A stretch of 51,501 nucleotides of DNA from DASYML01 sp036399835. GTDB lineage: Bacteria > Acidobacteriota > Blastocatellia > Pyrinomonadales > Pyrinomonadaceae. The notes under the pieces are model-generated. The model ran no database searches and was not told the origin of the DNA. It saw only the letters and a program-made list of their open reading frames with translations. Positions 32,943 through 41,300 of this stretch are shown one piece after another. The translations under genes were made by a program, and so were the position numbers. The stretch covers positions 1 through 51,501 of the forward strand of contig DASWMI010000146.1 in NCBI GenBank assembly GCA_036399835.1, written 5' to 3'. Position 1 is the first letter of the stretch; the number at the start of each line of letters is the position of its first letter.

Positions 32943-33066
32943 AGGATAAGGGATGAATAAAAGCTCTTGATTCTTTTGGATTCCCGCTCGGGAAATCCCG
33001 CGGGGTTGATCAACCAGCGAATCAAGAGCTTCGATTGTTCATCTCTCATCCTTCATCTCTCGTCCC
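32918..33066. repeat. Complex nested inverted repeat between DUF421 gene and gltX
   Basis: The outer arms (about 32918-32957 and 33037-33066) are made of GGATGAAGGATAAAGG-like words and their complements. The inner arms are a perfect 13-base pair (32961-32973 with 33019-33031). The centre holds two more small palindromes (TTCCCG..CGGGAA and GGTTGATCAACC). It begins inside the DUF421 stop region and ends 10 bp before the gltX start, so it would fold in the gltX leader. Confidence 0.8.
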
Positions 33067-33075
33067 TTCAAAATT

Positions 33076-34599
33076 ATGTCTGTTCGTGTTCGTTTCGCAC
33101 CGTCGCCGACGGGTTATCTGCACATTGGCGCGGCGCGCACAGCGCTCTTTAACTGGCTCTATGCGCGCCGTCATGGCGGCAAGTTTCTGCTCCGCATAGA
33201 GGACACAGACTTGCAGCGCTCGACGGAAGAGTCTACGCGCTCGATTCTTGAAGGTCTGCGTTGGCTGGGTCTGGATTACGACGAAGAGATAGTCTTTCAA
33301 TCCGACAACGCGCCGAAGCACAGGGCGGCGGCTCTGCGATTGCTCGAAGCGGGCACGGCTTACAGGGATTTCACGCCGAAAGAGCAGCGCTCCGACGCCG
33401 GCATCAAGCAGGATATTGCGGCGCGCGCGCGTGCGCACGCTGGCGAAGGAGTGGACCACCGCAGCAATCCCTTTCGCGAGCTCTCCAGCGAAGAGTCCGA
33501 GCGCCGCGCGGCTGCGGGCGAGCCTTTCGCCGTGCGCCTGAAAGTAGCGCGCGAAGGACACACACACTTTACGGATGCCGTCTACGGCGAGCAGACGCGC
33601 GACTACGCGGAGATTGAAGACCTCGTCCTGCTGCGCTCGGACGGCCATCCTCTCTATAACCTCTCGGTCGTCCTCGACGATATAGAGATGGGCATCACGG
33701 ATGTCATACGCGGGCAGGACCACCTGACCAACACGCACAAGCAAATCCTGATTTATGAGGCGCTCGGACAAAAGCCGCCGCGCTTTGCGCATCTGCCGCT
33801 GATACTCGCGCCGAACAAGGGCAAGCTCTCCAAGCGCAAGCACGGCGAGGTCGTCTCGCTGACGACTTACAGGGATAGAGGCTTTGTCGCGGCGGCCTTT
33901 CGCAACTTCCTGGCCCTGCTCGGCTGGTCTCCGCCGGAGGCCGAGCGGGAGTTGATGACGCTCGAAGAGCTGGTCCAGAGCTTTTCGCTCGAAGGCATCG
34001 TGCGCTCCAACGCTATCTTTAACTTTAGCGAGCAAGACCCTCGACAGTGGACCGATGCGAAAGCGCTCTGGATGAACGCCGAATACATACGCGCGATGCC
34101 GCTCGCCGAGCTGCTCCCGCTGGTCAAGGAAGAGATGCGCGCGGGCCGCCTCTGGCGCGAGGAATACGAAGAAGACGAGCGCGACTGGCTGGAAAAGACG
34201 CTGGACCTGATTCGCCAGCGCTTCTTCACGCTCAAGGATTTTTCCGCGCAGGGCCGCGCATACTTCTCCGATGATTTTGATTTTGACGAAGCGGCGGTCA
34301 AAAAGAATCTGCTCAAAGAGCCGCGCCTGCGAGAGTTGCTGCCCGCGCTGGCCGAGAGGCTTGAACGGGTCGAGCCTTTTACGACCGCAGAGGTCGAGGC
34401 CGCGCTACGCGCTTTCGCAGACGAAGCGGGGGTCAAAGCTGGCCTGCTCATCAACGCTTCGCGCACGATGTTGACGGGACAAGCGGTCGGCCCCTCGATG
34501 TTTGAAGTCTTTGAAGTGATAGGGCGCGGGCGCTCCGTGCAGCGGCTGCGCAGCCAGTTGCCCTGGTCCGAATTTCAGGCCGAAGCCGACAAGCCTTGA
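33076..34599 (+). CDS. gltX: Glutamyl-tRNA synthetase
   Basis: A 507-residue class I aminoacyl-tRNA synthetase. The HIGH-type motif HIGA (16-19) lies in PSPTGYLHIGAARTALFNW, the RIEDTD segment follows, and KLSKRKHG near residue 252 is the KMSKS motif. The C-terminal helical domain reads the anticodon. The length is normal. No Shine-Dalgarno sequence stands before the ATG, where the repeat arm abuts. Whether it is discriminating for tRNA-Glu or also charges tRNA-Gln cannot be read from sequence. It is followed by dispersed repeat copy 2. Confidence 0.97.
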   Translation: MSVRVRFAPSPTGYLHIGAARTALFNWLYARRHGGKFLLRIEDTDLQRSTEESTRSILEGLRWLGLDYDEEIVFQSDNAPKHRAAALRLLEAGTAYRDFTPKEQRSDAGIKQDIAARARAHAGEGVDHRSNPFRELSSEESERRAAAGEPFAVRLKVAREGHTHFTDAVYGEQTRDYAEIEDLVLLRSDGHPLYNLSVVLDDIEMGITDVIRGQDHLTNTHKQILIYEALGQKPPRFAHLPLILAPNKGKLSKRKHGEVVSLTTYRDRGFVAAAFRNFLALLGWSPPEAERELMTLEELVQSFSLEGIVRSNAIFNFSEQDPRQWTDAKALWMNAEYIRAMPLAELLPLVKEEMRAGRLWREEYEEDERDWLEKTLDLIRQRFFTLKDFSAQGRAYFSDDFDFDEAAVKKNLLKEPRLRELLPALAERLERVEPFTTAEVEAALRAFADEAGVKAGLLINASRTMLTGQAVGPSMFEVFEVIGRGRSVQRLRSQLPWSEFQAEADKP

Positions 34600-34636
34600 T
34601 GCCATGAAGAGCTTCTCGAATAAGCTTCGGCAAATC

Positions 34637-34792
34637 TAAGAGAGTATTTCCAAACCCGAAGATGAGCCACAGAGGCACAGAGAACACAGAGAGAAGATAA
34701 ATTAGAATGTGATAAGACTTTTCAACACAGCTTCCCTACTTATGCTCTGTGCCTCTGCGCCTGCGGTGGCTGGTTTTGAAATCTGTTCTAAA
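34637..34792. repeat. Dispersed intergenic repeat, copy 2
   Basis: A complete 156-bp copy: outer left TAAGAGAGTATTTCCAAACC, inner inverted repeat from 34665 to 34771, and outer right GGTTTTGAAATCTGTTCTAAA, which is the imperfect complement of the left end. The centre has AAGATAAATTAG and CCCTACTTATGCTCT, shared with the other copies. It lies 38 bp after the gltX stop. Confidence 0.85.
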
Positions 34793-34829
34793 TCTTTCTC
34801 GCGTTCATCTTAATGAAGGAGCATTTGTT

Positions 34830-35507
34830 ATGTTAAAGAGCTTGCCTCTGATCATCACGCTGATGCTGGCGGCCGCTATCGCGGCTCTGGCCCAGAATAC
34901 AAACACGCCCGCGACCCAGACGCGCCCGCGAACTTCAAACGGAACGACGACTGGCAGGACACAGACAACGCCGGTTGAGGACAGGGGCGCACAGGAGCCT
35001 GCCGCCGCGACCACGCCGCGGACGCGACGCGCGAGCAGTGGCCGGACCGCGCGCGGGGCAACCGATACCACATCGAAGGGCGTGCTCGCGGCTTTCAATG
35101 CGCTGCTCGACGGCATTCGCCATGCGGATGTCGAAGCAGTGGCCGGAGCTTACTGGAATTCTCCGCAGCTCGTCCTCTTTAACAACAATGGAACAGTGAC
35201 GAGAGGCTGGGAGCAGATGCGCACGAACCGCGCCAGTTCCTACCCGAACATGAAGGATGTCAAGCTGGAGGTGCGAGACCTGCGCGTGCAGATGCTCGGT
35301 CGCGAAGGCGCGCTCGTCAGTTGTCTCTGGACGCAGTCGCAGGTTTACAAGGGCACGCCCGAAACGGCCAGCGGGAGGATGACGATTGTCTTTCGCTTCA
35401 CGGGCGGAGCCTGGAAAGCGGTCCACCTGCACACCTCGCCGGATTCGCCTGAGCCAACGCGCGTCGCCCCGTCCGAAAGAAACGCGACAAGCACGACGAC
35501 GCCTTAG
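34830..35507 (+). CDS. Secreted NTF2-like (SnoaL/DUF4440-type) protein
   Basis: A 225-residue exported protein. The signal peptide (LPLIITLMLAAAIAALAQ) is followed by a Thr/Arg/Pro-rich disordered stretch of about 60 residues and then an NTF2-like domain (about residues 85-205): VLAAFNALLDGIRHADVEAV, YWNSPQLVLFNNNGTVTRGW, and RMTIVFRFTGGAWKAVHLH. Such cone-shaped domains bind small hydrophobic ligands or act as minor enzymes; no catalytic residue can be assigned. GAAGGAG precedes the ATG at 34830. Confidence 0.8.
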   Translation: MLKSLPLIITLMLAAAIAALAQNTNTPATQTRPRTSNGTTTGRTQTTPVEDRGAQEPAAATTPRTRRASSGRTARGATDTTSKGVLAAFNALLDGIRHADVEAVAGAYWNSPQLVLFNNNGTVTRGWEQMRTNRASSYPNMKDVKLEVRDLRVQMLGREGALVSCLWTQSQVYKGTPETASGRMTIVFRFTGGAWKAVHLHTSPDSPEPTRVAPSERNATSTTTP

Positions 35508-35517
35508 CCCATGACGC

Positions 35518-35536
35518 GCAGTTTGTAGTAAACTGC
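35518..35536 (+). terminator. Small hairpin after the NTF2-like gene
   Basis: A perfect 7-bp stem (35518-35524 with 35530-35536) with a five-base loop, 11 bp after the stop. The tail is only weakly T-rich. The rest of the gap up to 35643 contains no gene. Confidence 0.45.
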
Positions 35537-35643
35537 CCGTGCCTTTATTAAATTCCCCCGGATAAAGTGATGCGCGGCTGCTCTGCTCAAAAGCAGCGGG
35601 GTCGTGTGTTTAAAATCAAGTCTCTTTTGGAAAGGGTAATCTG

Positions 35644-36177
35644 ATGAATTGGATGGACCAGTTGGGTGGAATCTTGCAGCAGTACACGGGCGCCGGACAG
35701 GGGCAGCCGCCGGAGACAGTTCACAACGACTTCGACCAGCTTGCGCAGAACGCTCCACCATCGGCGCTCGCAGACGGGTTGGCCGCGGCCTTTCGCTCGG
35801 ACCAGACGCCTGCTTTCGGACAGATGGCGGCGCATCTCTTCAGCCAGGCCAGCGGACAGCAGCGCGCAGGTCTGCTCAACACTTTAATCCGGACGGCAGG
35901 CCCGGCGCTTGCGGCCCAACTCTTTTCGCGTCACGGCGCATCGGGTCTCGCCGGACTGCTCGGCAGCGGGCAGACGCAGCTCTCGCCGGAGCAAGCGGAC
36001 CAGGTCTCGCCGCAGGCTGTGCAGGAACTGGCCGCGCAGGCGGAACAGAAAGATCCTTCCGTTATTGATATGGTCAGCAACTTTTACTCGGCCCACCCGA
36101 CGCTCGTCAAGACGCTCGGCGCGGCGGCCCTCACTATCGCGCTGACCAAGATCGCTCAGAACCAGTATGGCGGATAA
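35644..36177 (+). CDS. Hypothetical protein, DUF937-like composition
   Basis: A 177-residue Gln/Ala/Gly-rich helical protein (MNWMDQLGGILQQYTG start, HLFSQASGQQRAGLLN and GASGLAGLLGSGQ later). The pattern resembles small YidB/DUF937-type proteins, but I do not recognise it with certainty. The C-terminal segment (LVKTLGAAALTIALTKIAQ) is weakly hydrophobic and could associate with the membrane. GGAAAGGGTAATCTG precedes the ATG. It is a single plus-strand gene. Confidence 0.7.
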   Translation: MNWMDQLGGILQQYTGAGQGQPPETVHNDFDQLAQNAPPSALADGLAAAFRSDQTPAFGQMAAHLFSQASGQQRAGLLNTLIRTAGPALAAQLFSRHGASGLAGLLGSGQTQLSPEQADQVSPQAVQELAAQAEQKDPSVIDMVSNFYSAHPTLVKTLGAAALTIALTKIAQNQYGG

Positions 36178-36306
36178 GTCGCTGGATGAAGGCTGCGAGG
36201 ATGAGCAGGGAAATAAAGAAAAGCTCTTCATGCTTCTTCATCAAGATGAAGGACTATTAATCCTTTTAACTGCGCTTATCTCTTGAGGGTTGATAAAGCA
36301 AAAGAG

Positions 36307-36342
36307 AAAAGCCGCTCAAGGCGTCTGCCCTGAGCGGCTTTT
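36307..36342. terminator. Bidirectional intrinsic terminator
   Basis: AAAAGCCGCTCAAGGC (36307-36322) pairs with GCCCTGAGCGGCTTTT (36327-36342) with one mismatch and a GTCT loop; A-runs and T-runs flank both sides, so it works in either direction. It ends the unknown gene at 35644 (plus) and the small unit that starts near 36504 (minus). Confidence 0.9.
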
Positions 36343-36439
36343 ACGGTGAACTGTTGGGATTGGCCTGTAGCATCTGCTCTTTCGAGCAGGAAAACGACTG
36401 GACGAGAATCTCAACAATTTCTGATTATCAATCCAGAGG

Positions 36440-36475
36440 TCAGGCCGCAGCCACCTCACTGTGATTAAAACTCAT
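36440..36475 (-). CDS. 11-codon ORF in the small transcript
   Basis: The frame encodes MSFNHSEVAAA. It is preceded by AAAGGAGGTGATTC, an almost full-length anti-16S match, ending about 8 bases before the ATG (the GGAGG core is 13 bases away). No known family fits a peptide this short. The signals argue for real translation, but a decoy for ribosome binding is also possible. Confidence 0.4.
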   Translation of the reverse strand: MSFNHSEVAAA

Positions 36476-36510
36476 ACTTTATGAATCACCTCCTTTCCAG
36501 TGTTGGCCGC

Positions 36511-36539
36511 ATCATAAATGACAATTTATGGAGCGTCAA
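36511..36539 (-). promoter_or_regulatory. Strong sigma70-type promoter of the small transcript
   Basis: On the minus strand TTGACG (36539-36534) and TATGAT (36516-36511) are separated by exactly 17 bp, with an AT-rich spacer. It lies directly after the hutI stop codon, on the same strand as hutI. Initiation is expected near 36504. Confidence 0.75.
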
Positions 36540-36577
36540 GTCTTCTTTTCGTGCGCTCTCTTAGTGTGCCAGGCCGC

Positions 36578-37828
36578 TCATCCGCGTTGAAAGGCAAGGC
36601 GTCCGTCAACGTAAGTGGCGAAGGTGTGTTCGACCCCGAAGAAGTAAGCCACTTCACGATAGTCTTGACAGTCGTGTATGACGAAATCAGCGAGCTTGCC
36701 CGCTTCGAGCGAGCCTGTTTGGTGGCCTCGCCCCAGACTGTGAGCCGCGTTGATGGTCGCCGCCGTGAGGGCTTCGGCGGGCGACATCTTCATCTGCGTT
36801 GAAGCGAGGGAGAGAATCATCTGCATGGAAGGCGTCGGAGATGAGCCTGGGTTAAAGTCGGTCGCGAGCACGACCGCCAACCCCGCATCAATCATCTCTC
36901 GCGCCGCAGGATAACGCCGCGAGCCTAGAGCATAAACAGAGCCTGGCAAGAGCACTGGCTGGACGCCAGCCTCTTTCAGAGCCTTGATGCCTTCAGCATC
37001 CGTCTGTTCAAGATGGTCCGCCGTCGCGGTCTTTAGCTCAGCCGCCAGGCGCGCCCCCCCGCTCAGCTTGAGTTGGTCCGCGTGTATACGCAGGCCCAGC
37101 CCCAAGGCACGCGCGGCAGAGAGAATGCGACGGGATTCATCTATGCTAAAGACGTTCTCTTCGCAGAAGACATCGCAGTATTCGGCCAGCCCTTCTTCTA
37201 CAACACGCGGCAGCATCTCTTCTATGATGAGCGCGATATACTCTTCGCGCCACGCGCTGTATTCCGCCGGTACGTCGTGCGCGCCGAGAAAGGTCGGAAC
37301 ATAACGGAGCGGCGTCAACTGGTCCAGCCGTCTAATCGCGCGCAGGATTTTCAGCTCGTCCGCGACAGACAACCCGTAACCGGACTTGGCTTCAACGGTC
37401 GTTGTGCCCGTGCGTAGAAACCACTCGCTGTAACGCCTGCCCGCCGAGACCAGCTCGTCCGGAGTGGCTGCGCGCGTGCTCCTCACGGTGGACTTGATGC
37501 CGCCTCCGCGCGCGGCTATCTCCTGGTAGGTCGCGCCCGCCGCGCGCTGCTCGTATTCATCCGCGCGCTTTCCGGCGAAGACCGGATGAGTATGCGCATC
37601 AACAAAGCCCGGCATGACGACGCGCCGTCCAGCGTCAACGACTTCGCAGCCGTCTTCAATAAGAGGCTCAATCTCGCTGCGCGCACAGACCCTTTCGATG
37701 CGCCCGTCGCGCGACAGCATCGCGCCGTCCTCTATGATGGCAAGCTCGCGCATCTCGCGCCCCACGCGCGGACCAACGCCAGAGCTTTTGAGCGTCACAA
37801 GCTGCGAGCAATTAATGACGGCAAGCAT
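36578..37828 (-). CDS. hutI: Imidazolonepropionase
   Basis: A 416-residue amidohydrolase that opens imidazolone-5-propionate in histidine degradation. The metal motif HTHP lies in MPGFVDAHTHPVFAGKRADE, and EAKSGYGLS, HADQLKLSGG, ATADHLEQ and the final ATDFNPGSSPTPSM loop are all as in characterised HutI. Length is normal. No other hut gene is in the window, so the rest of the pathway must be elsewhere. The ATG has no Shine-Dalgarno sequence because an inverted repeat ends a few bases upstream. Confidence 0.95.
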   Translation of the reverse strand: MLAVINCSQLVTLKSSGVGPRVGREMRELAIIEDGAMLSRDGRIERVCARSEIEPLIEDGCEVVDAGRRVVMPGFVDAHTHPVFAGKRADEYEQRAAGATYQEIAARGGGIKSTVRSTRAATPDELVSAGRRYSEWFLRTGTTTVEAKSGYGLSVADELKILRAIRRLDQLTPLRYVPTFLGAHDVPAEYSAWREEYIALIIEEMLPRVVEEGLAEYCDVFCEENVFSIDESRRILSAARALGLGLRIHADQLKLSGGARLAAELKTATADHLEQTDAEGIKALKEAGVQPVLLPGSVYALGSRRYPAAREMIDAGLAVVLATDFNPGSSPTPSMQMILSLASTQMKMSPAEALTAATINAAHSLGRGHQTGSLEAGKLADFVIHDCQDYREVAYFFGVEHTFATYVDGRLAFQRG

Positions 37829-37832
37829 AAAA

Positions 37833-37929
37833 GAGTCTGAGAGTCCGAGAGTCCGGAGTCTGAGAGTCAGAAGACAAAAGCTTTTGGCCTTTGACTTTCT
37901 GACTCTCGGACTCTGGAGACTCCGGACTC
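37833..37929. repeat. GAGTC-word inverted repeat
   Basis: The left arm (37833-37880) is a chain of GAGTCTGA/GAGTCCGA words ending in AAAAG; the right arm (37881-37929) is its near reverse complement, with no spacer. It fills the gap between the stop of the S9 peptidase gene (37931) and the start of hutI (37828), both on the minus strand. Confidence 0.85.
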
Positions 37930-37930
37930 G

Positions 37931-39865
37931 CTATTTCATGTGTCGGTCCAGAAAGTCTGCGACGAGCGGGTAGACTATGAGGCGGTTTGAGAGTTTGATG
38001 ACGCCGTGGCCCTCATCATCGAAGAGTTTGTATTCGACGGGCGCGTTGCGTTCGCGCAGGGCTTTGACGATCTGCTCGGCTTCCGTGTAGGGCACGCGTG
38101 GGTCGTTCTTGCCCTGAATAACCATGAGCGGCGCTTTGATGCGGTCCACCTTATGAAGCGGCGAGACCGAGCGCAGGAAATCCAGGTCGCGTTCGAGCGA
38201 GCCATACTCTCTTTCGCGCTGCTTGCGGCGATAGCCCGAAGTGTTCTTCAGAAAGCTCTCGAAGTTGGCGATGCCGACCGTGTCAACCGCCGCCGCCCAC
38301 AGCTCCGGGTAGAGCGTGATAGCGGCGAGCGTCATGTAGCCGCCGTAAGAGCCGCCCATGACGGCTATACGGCGCGAGTCTGCCCCGCCTTCCGTCTTGA
38401 GCCATTCGACCGCCGCCGCCAAATCTTTGACGGAATCCTCGCGCTGGCGCACATCGTCCAGATGCGTGTAGGTCTTGCCGTAGCCCGTCGAGCCGCGCAC
38501 GTTCGGCGCGAGGATGGCGTAGCCGCGCTGCAAGAAATATTGATAGATGGAGCTGAAGCCGGGCAACTCCTGTCCTTCTGGTCCACCATGCACGCTGACG
38601 ATGACGGGCAGACGCGCACTCGTCTCTTTTCCCGTCGCAGTGCTTCCGGCAGCCGCCGCCGGACGATAGTACCAGGCCGGAATCTCTCTTCCGTCAAAGC
38701 TCTTGAAGTGGACCAGTTGAGGCTCTACGAAGGTCTCCTGCGGGATGCCCGCGCGCGAGCTGTGCGTGACCTGAAGCCAGGAACGGCCTCTCAGGTCGTA
38801 GAGCCAGACATCCGGGTTAAAGCGCGGGCTGTTGATTGTGAGCGCCAGTTTGCGTTTGTCTTTGGAGAATACGAGACTGCCGACCAGCCCGCGCGCCGGA
38901 AGCGTGACGGGCGCAGCCTTCGAGCCGAGCTTGCCGTCGGCGCTCAGCTCGCGCACGTAAAGGTCGCTATAGCCGTCGCGGTTGATAGTGTAGGCGAAGA
39001 GTCGTCCGTCATCGGAGATTTCCGTAGAGGCCAGCTCCCATGGCGTCTCATCCAGAACCTCTCTCTGCTTTGTCTGTAGGTCCAGCCGCGTGAGCGAATA
39101 AAACTCGCGCCCCTCGTCTGTGCCTATCAGTAGAAAGCGACCGTCGCGTGTGAAGTTGACGTGGCCGAATTGCGAAGCGCCCTGGTGAGGCGTGAGATGC
39201 GTCGCCTGTCTGGTCGAAAGGTCAACCAGATAGAGGTCGTTATCGAGGCTCAACTGGTCGCTCTCGTGCGAGACGACGAGCTGGCGGTCATCGAATGACC
39301 AGGCGGCTGGACCATTCGAGCCGTCCTGCTGGTAGACCAGCTCTTCTTTGCCGCTGGAGACCTCCATCACGTAGACATCGAAGAAATTCGGGTTGCGCTT
39401 GTTTGAAGCATAGCTGATGCGCTTGCCGTCATGCGACCAGGAGCCGAAGTTGTGGCGAATTTTCGGATTGTTGGTCAGCGCCTTAATCTCTGAGCCATCG
39501 GGCGAGAGCCAGTAGAGCTGCGCGTTCTCGTTACCGCCGATTGATTTGGCGAAGATGAGGCCGCTGCCATCGGGCGACCAGCGGACGAAATCTACGCGGT
39601 CCGGATAAAAGGTCGCCTGGTCGGGCCAACCGCCCTCGGTTGAGATCATCCAGACCTGCGGCGTGCCCGTGATGTTCGTCAGGAAGGCCATGCGGTCTGC
39701 CTGCGGCGAGAGCGTGGCCGAACCCGCCGAGCGTATGTTCAGATAACGCTCGATGCCGTAGCGCTCGCGGCTCGCACCCGCGCCCGTGACGGTCTGGGAT
39801 TGGACCAGGACGGATGAAAAAAGTAGGAGCGCGAGCGTCAGGTTTATCGTTAATAGCTTTCTCAT
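37931..39865 (-). CDS. Secreted S9 prolyl-oligopeptidase-family peptidase
   Basis: A 644-residue exported enzyme. A signal peptide (LTINLTLALLLFSSVLVQS) precedes a WD40-like/DPPIV-type propeller with repeated SPDG and SHDGK strands (about residues 45-365). The C-terminal alpha/beta-hydrolase has the nucleophile in GGSYGGY (encoded near 38350), the acid in QGKNDPRVP and the histidine in DEGHGV. The triad is complete. The enzyme should release dipeptides or trim oligopeptides in the periplasm. GGGAGA precedes the ATG. hutI lies downstream on the same strand, beyond the GAGTC repeat. Confidence 0.93.
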   Translation of the reverse strand: MRKLLTINLTLALLLFSSVLVQSQTVTGAGASRERYGIERYLNIRSAGSATLSPQADRMAFLTNITGTPQVWMISTEGGWPDQATFYPDRVDFVRWSPDGSGLIFAKSIGGNENAQLYWLSPDGSEIKALTNNPKIRHNFGSWSHDGKRISYASNKRNPNFFDVYVMEVSSGKEELVYQQDGSNGPAAWSFDDRQLVVSHESDQLSLDNDLYLVDLSTRQATHLTPHQGASQFGHVNFTRDGRFLLIGTDEGREFYSLTRLDLQTKQREVLDETPWELASTEISDDGRLFAYTINRDGYSDLYVRELSADGKLGSKAAPVTLPARGLVGSLVFSKDKRKLALTINSPRFNPDVWLYDLRGRSWLQVTHSSRAGIPQETFVEPQLVHFKSFDGREIPAWYYRPAAAAGSTATGKETSARLPVIVSVHGGPEGQELPGFSSIYQYFLQRGYAILAPNVRGSTGYGKTYTHLDDVRQREDSVKDLAAAVEWLKTEGGADSRRIAVMGGSYGGYMTLAAITLYPELWAAAVDTVGIANFESFLKNTSGYRRKQREREYGSLERDLDFLRSVSPLHKVDRIKAPLMVIQGKNDPRVPYTEAEQIVKALRERNAPVEYKLFDDEGHGVIKLSNRLIVYPLVADFLDRHMK

Positions 39866-40143
39866 CTCTGAAAGTCTCCCGGTTGGATTAAAGATAGTTG
39901 ATACAATTTACTGTAAGGCATTAAATAAAGCGAACGAATTTATCTCTCTTGATGCTCGCCTCTGGTCCGGAGTATCCACTGCGGCTTTAAAGGCGGCGAG
40001 GGTTGGCGTATAGTAAGCATCGCCCGACACTTCAATCTCTGCCCGGCCTCGCACGGCAGCTTTACAAAAGAGACTTGAGCCTTCGTGTACGCCAGCGAAA
40101 ATCTGCTGGCTCTCAGCCCGACTCGAAAGGAGTGATTCCACAG

Positions 40144-40989
40144 ATGCCAAGACCATCAAGCAAAAAGAGGGCCGCCGCCTCAAAGAAAAATGGCTCGACC
40201 GAGCAGACCTTGAACCCTTTGCGCGCAGGCATGCCCGCGCAGGATTCTATTATCGAGGTCAAGCCCTTAACCATCCCGGCGGCTGCGGCCCTGCGCAGGG
40301 CTGCGGCCATGAAACTGACCGCTTATCGCATCATCAAAACCAACGAGGTCGATGCCTATGAGAAGGGCGCGACCGCCGATGGCACTCTGTCTCCGAAGTT
40401 CGCGGCGAAGAAGGCCGCGGCTGTACATAGTGATAATTTCGAGGGCACTGCGCGCAAGACGGCCAAGTTGTCCATCGGTGACGGACACGTGGGAGTCTTT
40501 AAAGACCTCAAGAATCTCATCAAATCTCTTCCAGCGGACGATAAGATGATAGCTCACGTGCCGAAGATTAAGACCACCGCGACCTCCGAGCGCGTCGAGG
40601 AAGAGCAGCGGAACGTGCGCGTCAAGGTCTTTCTCTACGCCGCGAGCAGGGAAGATGATAACGACTTCCATTTGATTCTGGGCCGCGACCCGAGCGTTGC
40701 GCCTGAGATGTACATGACGATGGAGCTATCGGGCCTGCCGCCTTCGACGAGCGCTGCTTTCAAGAAACTGAAGGCGGCGCGCGATGCTTACAAGGCTTTT
40801 TTCGGCGACGAACTGCCGGGCGAGAAATATGATTTCTACGACCCGCCGATTCCGGTCCAGATTGAAGGCTCGCTCTTCTTTGACATGAGCCACAGCGCGG
40901 GCCAGCGGCCAGGTCCTAAGAGCTTGAAGAGTCGCATGCCGACCATCTGGGAAATCCACCCGATTACAAAGATCGTCTTTCATCCATAA
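40144..40989 (+). CDS. Unknown protein with paralogous N-terminal module
   Basis: A 281-residue protein I do not recognise. A Lys-rich head (SSKKRAAASKKNGS) leads to the module LNPLRAGMPAQDSI...YRIIKTNEVDAYE (about residues 22-75), which is repeated in the next gene. The rest is a soluble alpha/beta region with IPVQIEGSLFFDMSHSAGQR and a WEIHPITKIVFHP end. There is no signal peptide or membrane segment. AAAGGAGTGATTCCACAG precedes the ATG at 40144; a longer frame to 40003 is less likely. It forms a pair with the gene at 41020. Confidence 0.7.
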   Translation: MPRPSSKKRAAASKKNGSTEQTLNPLRAGMPAQDSIIEVKPLTIPAAAALRRAAAMKLTAYRIIKTNEVDAYEKGATADGTLSPKFAAKKAAAVHSDNFEGTARKTAKLSIGDGHVGVFKDLKNLIKSLPADDKMIAHVPKIKTTATSERVEEEQRNVRVKVFLYAASREDDNDFHLILGRDPSVAPEMYMTMELSGLPPSTSAAFKKLKAARDAYKAFFGDELPGEKYDFYDPPIPVQIEGSLFFDMSHSAGQRPGPKSLKSRMPTIWEIHPITKIVFHP

Positions 40990-41019
40990 GGCGGCCCGTC
41001 GCATCACAAAGAGAAAGCC

Positions 41020-41247
41020 ATGCCAGGACCGACAGGCAAAAAGAGAAAACGCGCGTCAAAGCCAAAGGATGCTACGGCCAGCCAACGCCTGAACCCTTTA
41101 CGCGCAGGGATGCCCGCGCAGGACTCCATAGAGGGCGTCAAGCAGATGGAGAGGGACGGGAAGGTCTATCGCATCATCAAGACCAACGAGACGGATGCTT
41201 ACGAGCAGCCCGCCAAACAGAAGCGCAGCCGCAAGCGAAGCGATTGA
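41020..41247 (+). CDS. Stand-alone copy of the LNPLRAGMPAQDSI module
   Basis: A 75-residue, highly basic protein with a Lys/Arg-rich head (GKKRKRASKPK), the core RLNPLRAGMPAQDSIEGVK and YRIIKTNETDAYE, and a basic tail (KQKRSRKRSD). It matches the N-terminal module of the upstream gene, and the DNA of the two cores is also very similar (40210-40250 with 41090-41130; 40324-40362 with 41168-41206), so the duplication is probably recent. Charge suggests nucleic-acid or membrane-surface binding. It starts 30 bp after the upstream stop. Confidence 0.65.
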   Translation: MPGPTGKKRKRASKPKDATASQRLNPLRAGMPAQDSIEGVKQMERDGKVYRIIKTNETDAYEQPAKQKRSRKRSD

Positions 41248-41300
41248 GCCTCAAGCGATTGGTCCGGAAGGTTGATGAGAAGAGCTGTCGTCCGAAGTCT

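Larger units (their letters stand above)
36307..36504 (-). ncRNA. Small transcript with structured 3' part
   Basis: A transcript of about 198 nt is predicted from the promoter at 36511-36539 to the terminator at 36307-36342. After an 11-codon ORF it folds into a 10-bp stem with one mismatch (about 36407-36416 with 36353-36362) enclosing a perfect 6-bp hairpin CTGCTC-GAAA-GAGCAG (near 36374-36389) with a GNRA tetraloop. It may be a small RNA, a dual-function RNA or a peptide mRNA. Confidence 0.55.

Noticed and set aside
36518..36802. Plus-strand frame of 94 codons antisense to hutI
   Set aside because: Overlaps hutI and the promoter of the small transcript; translation looks random.
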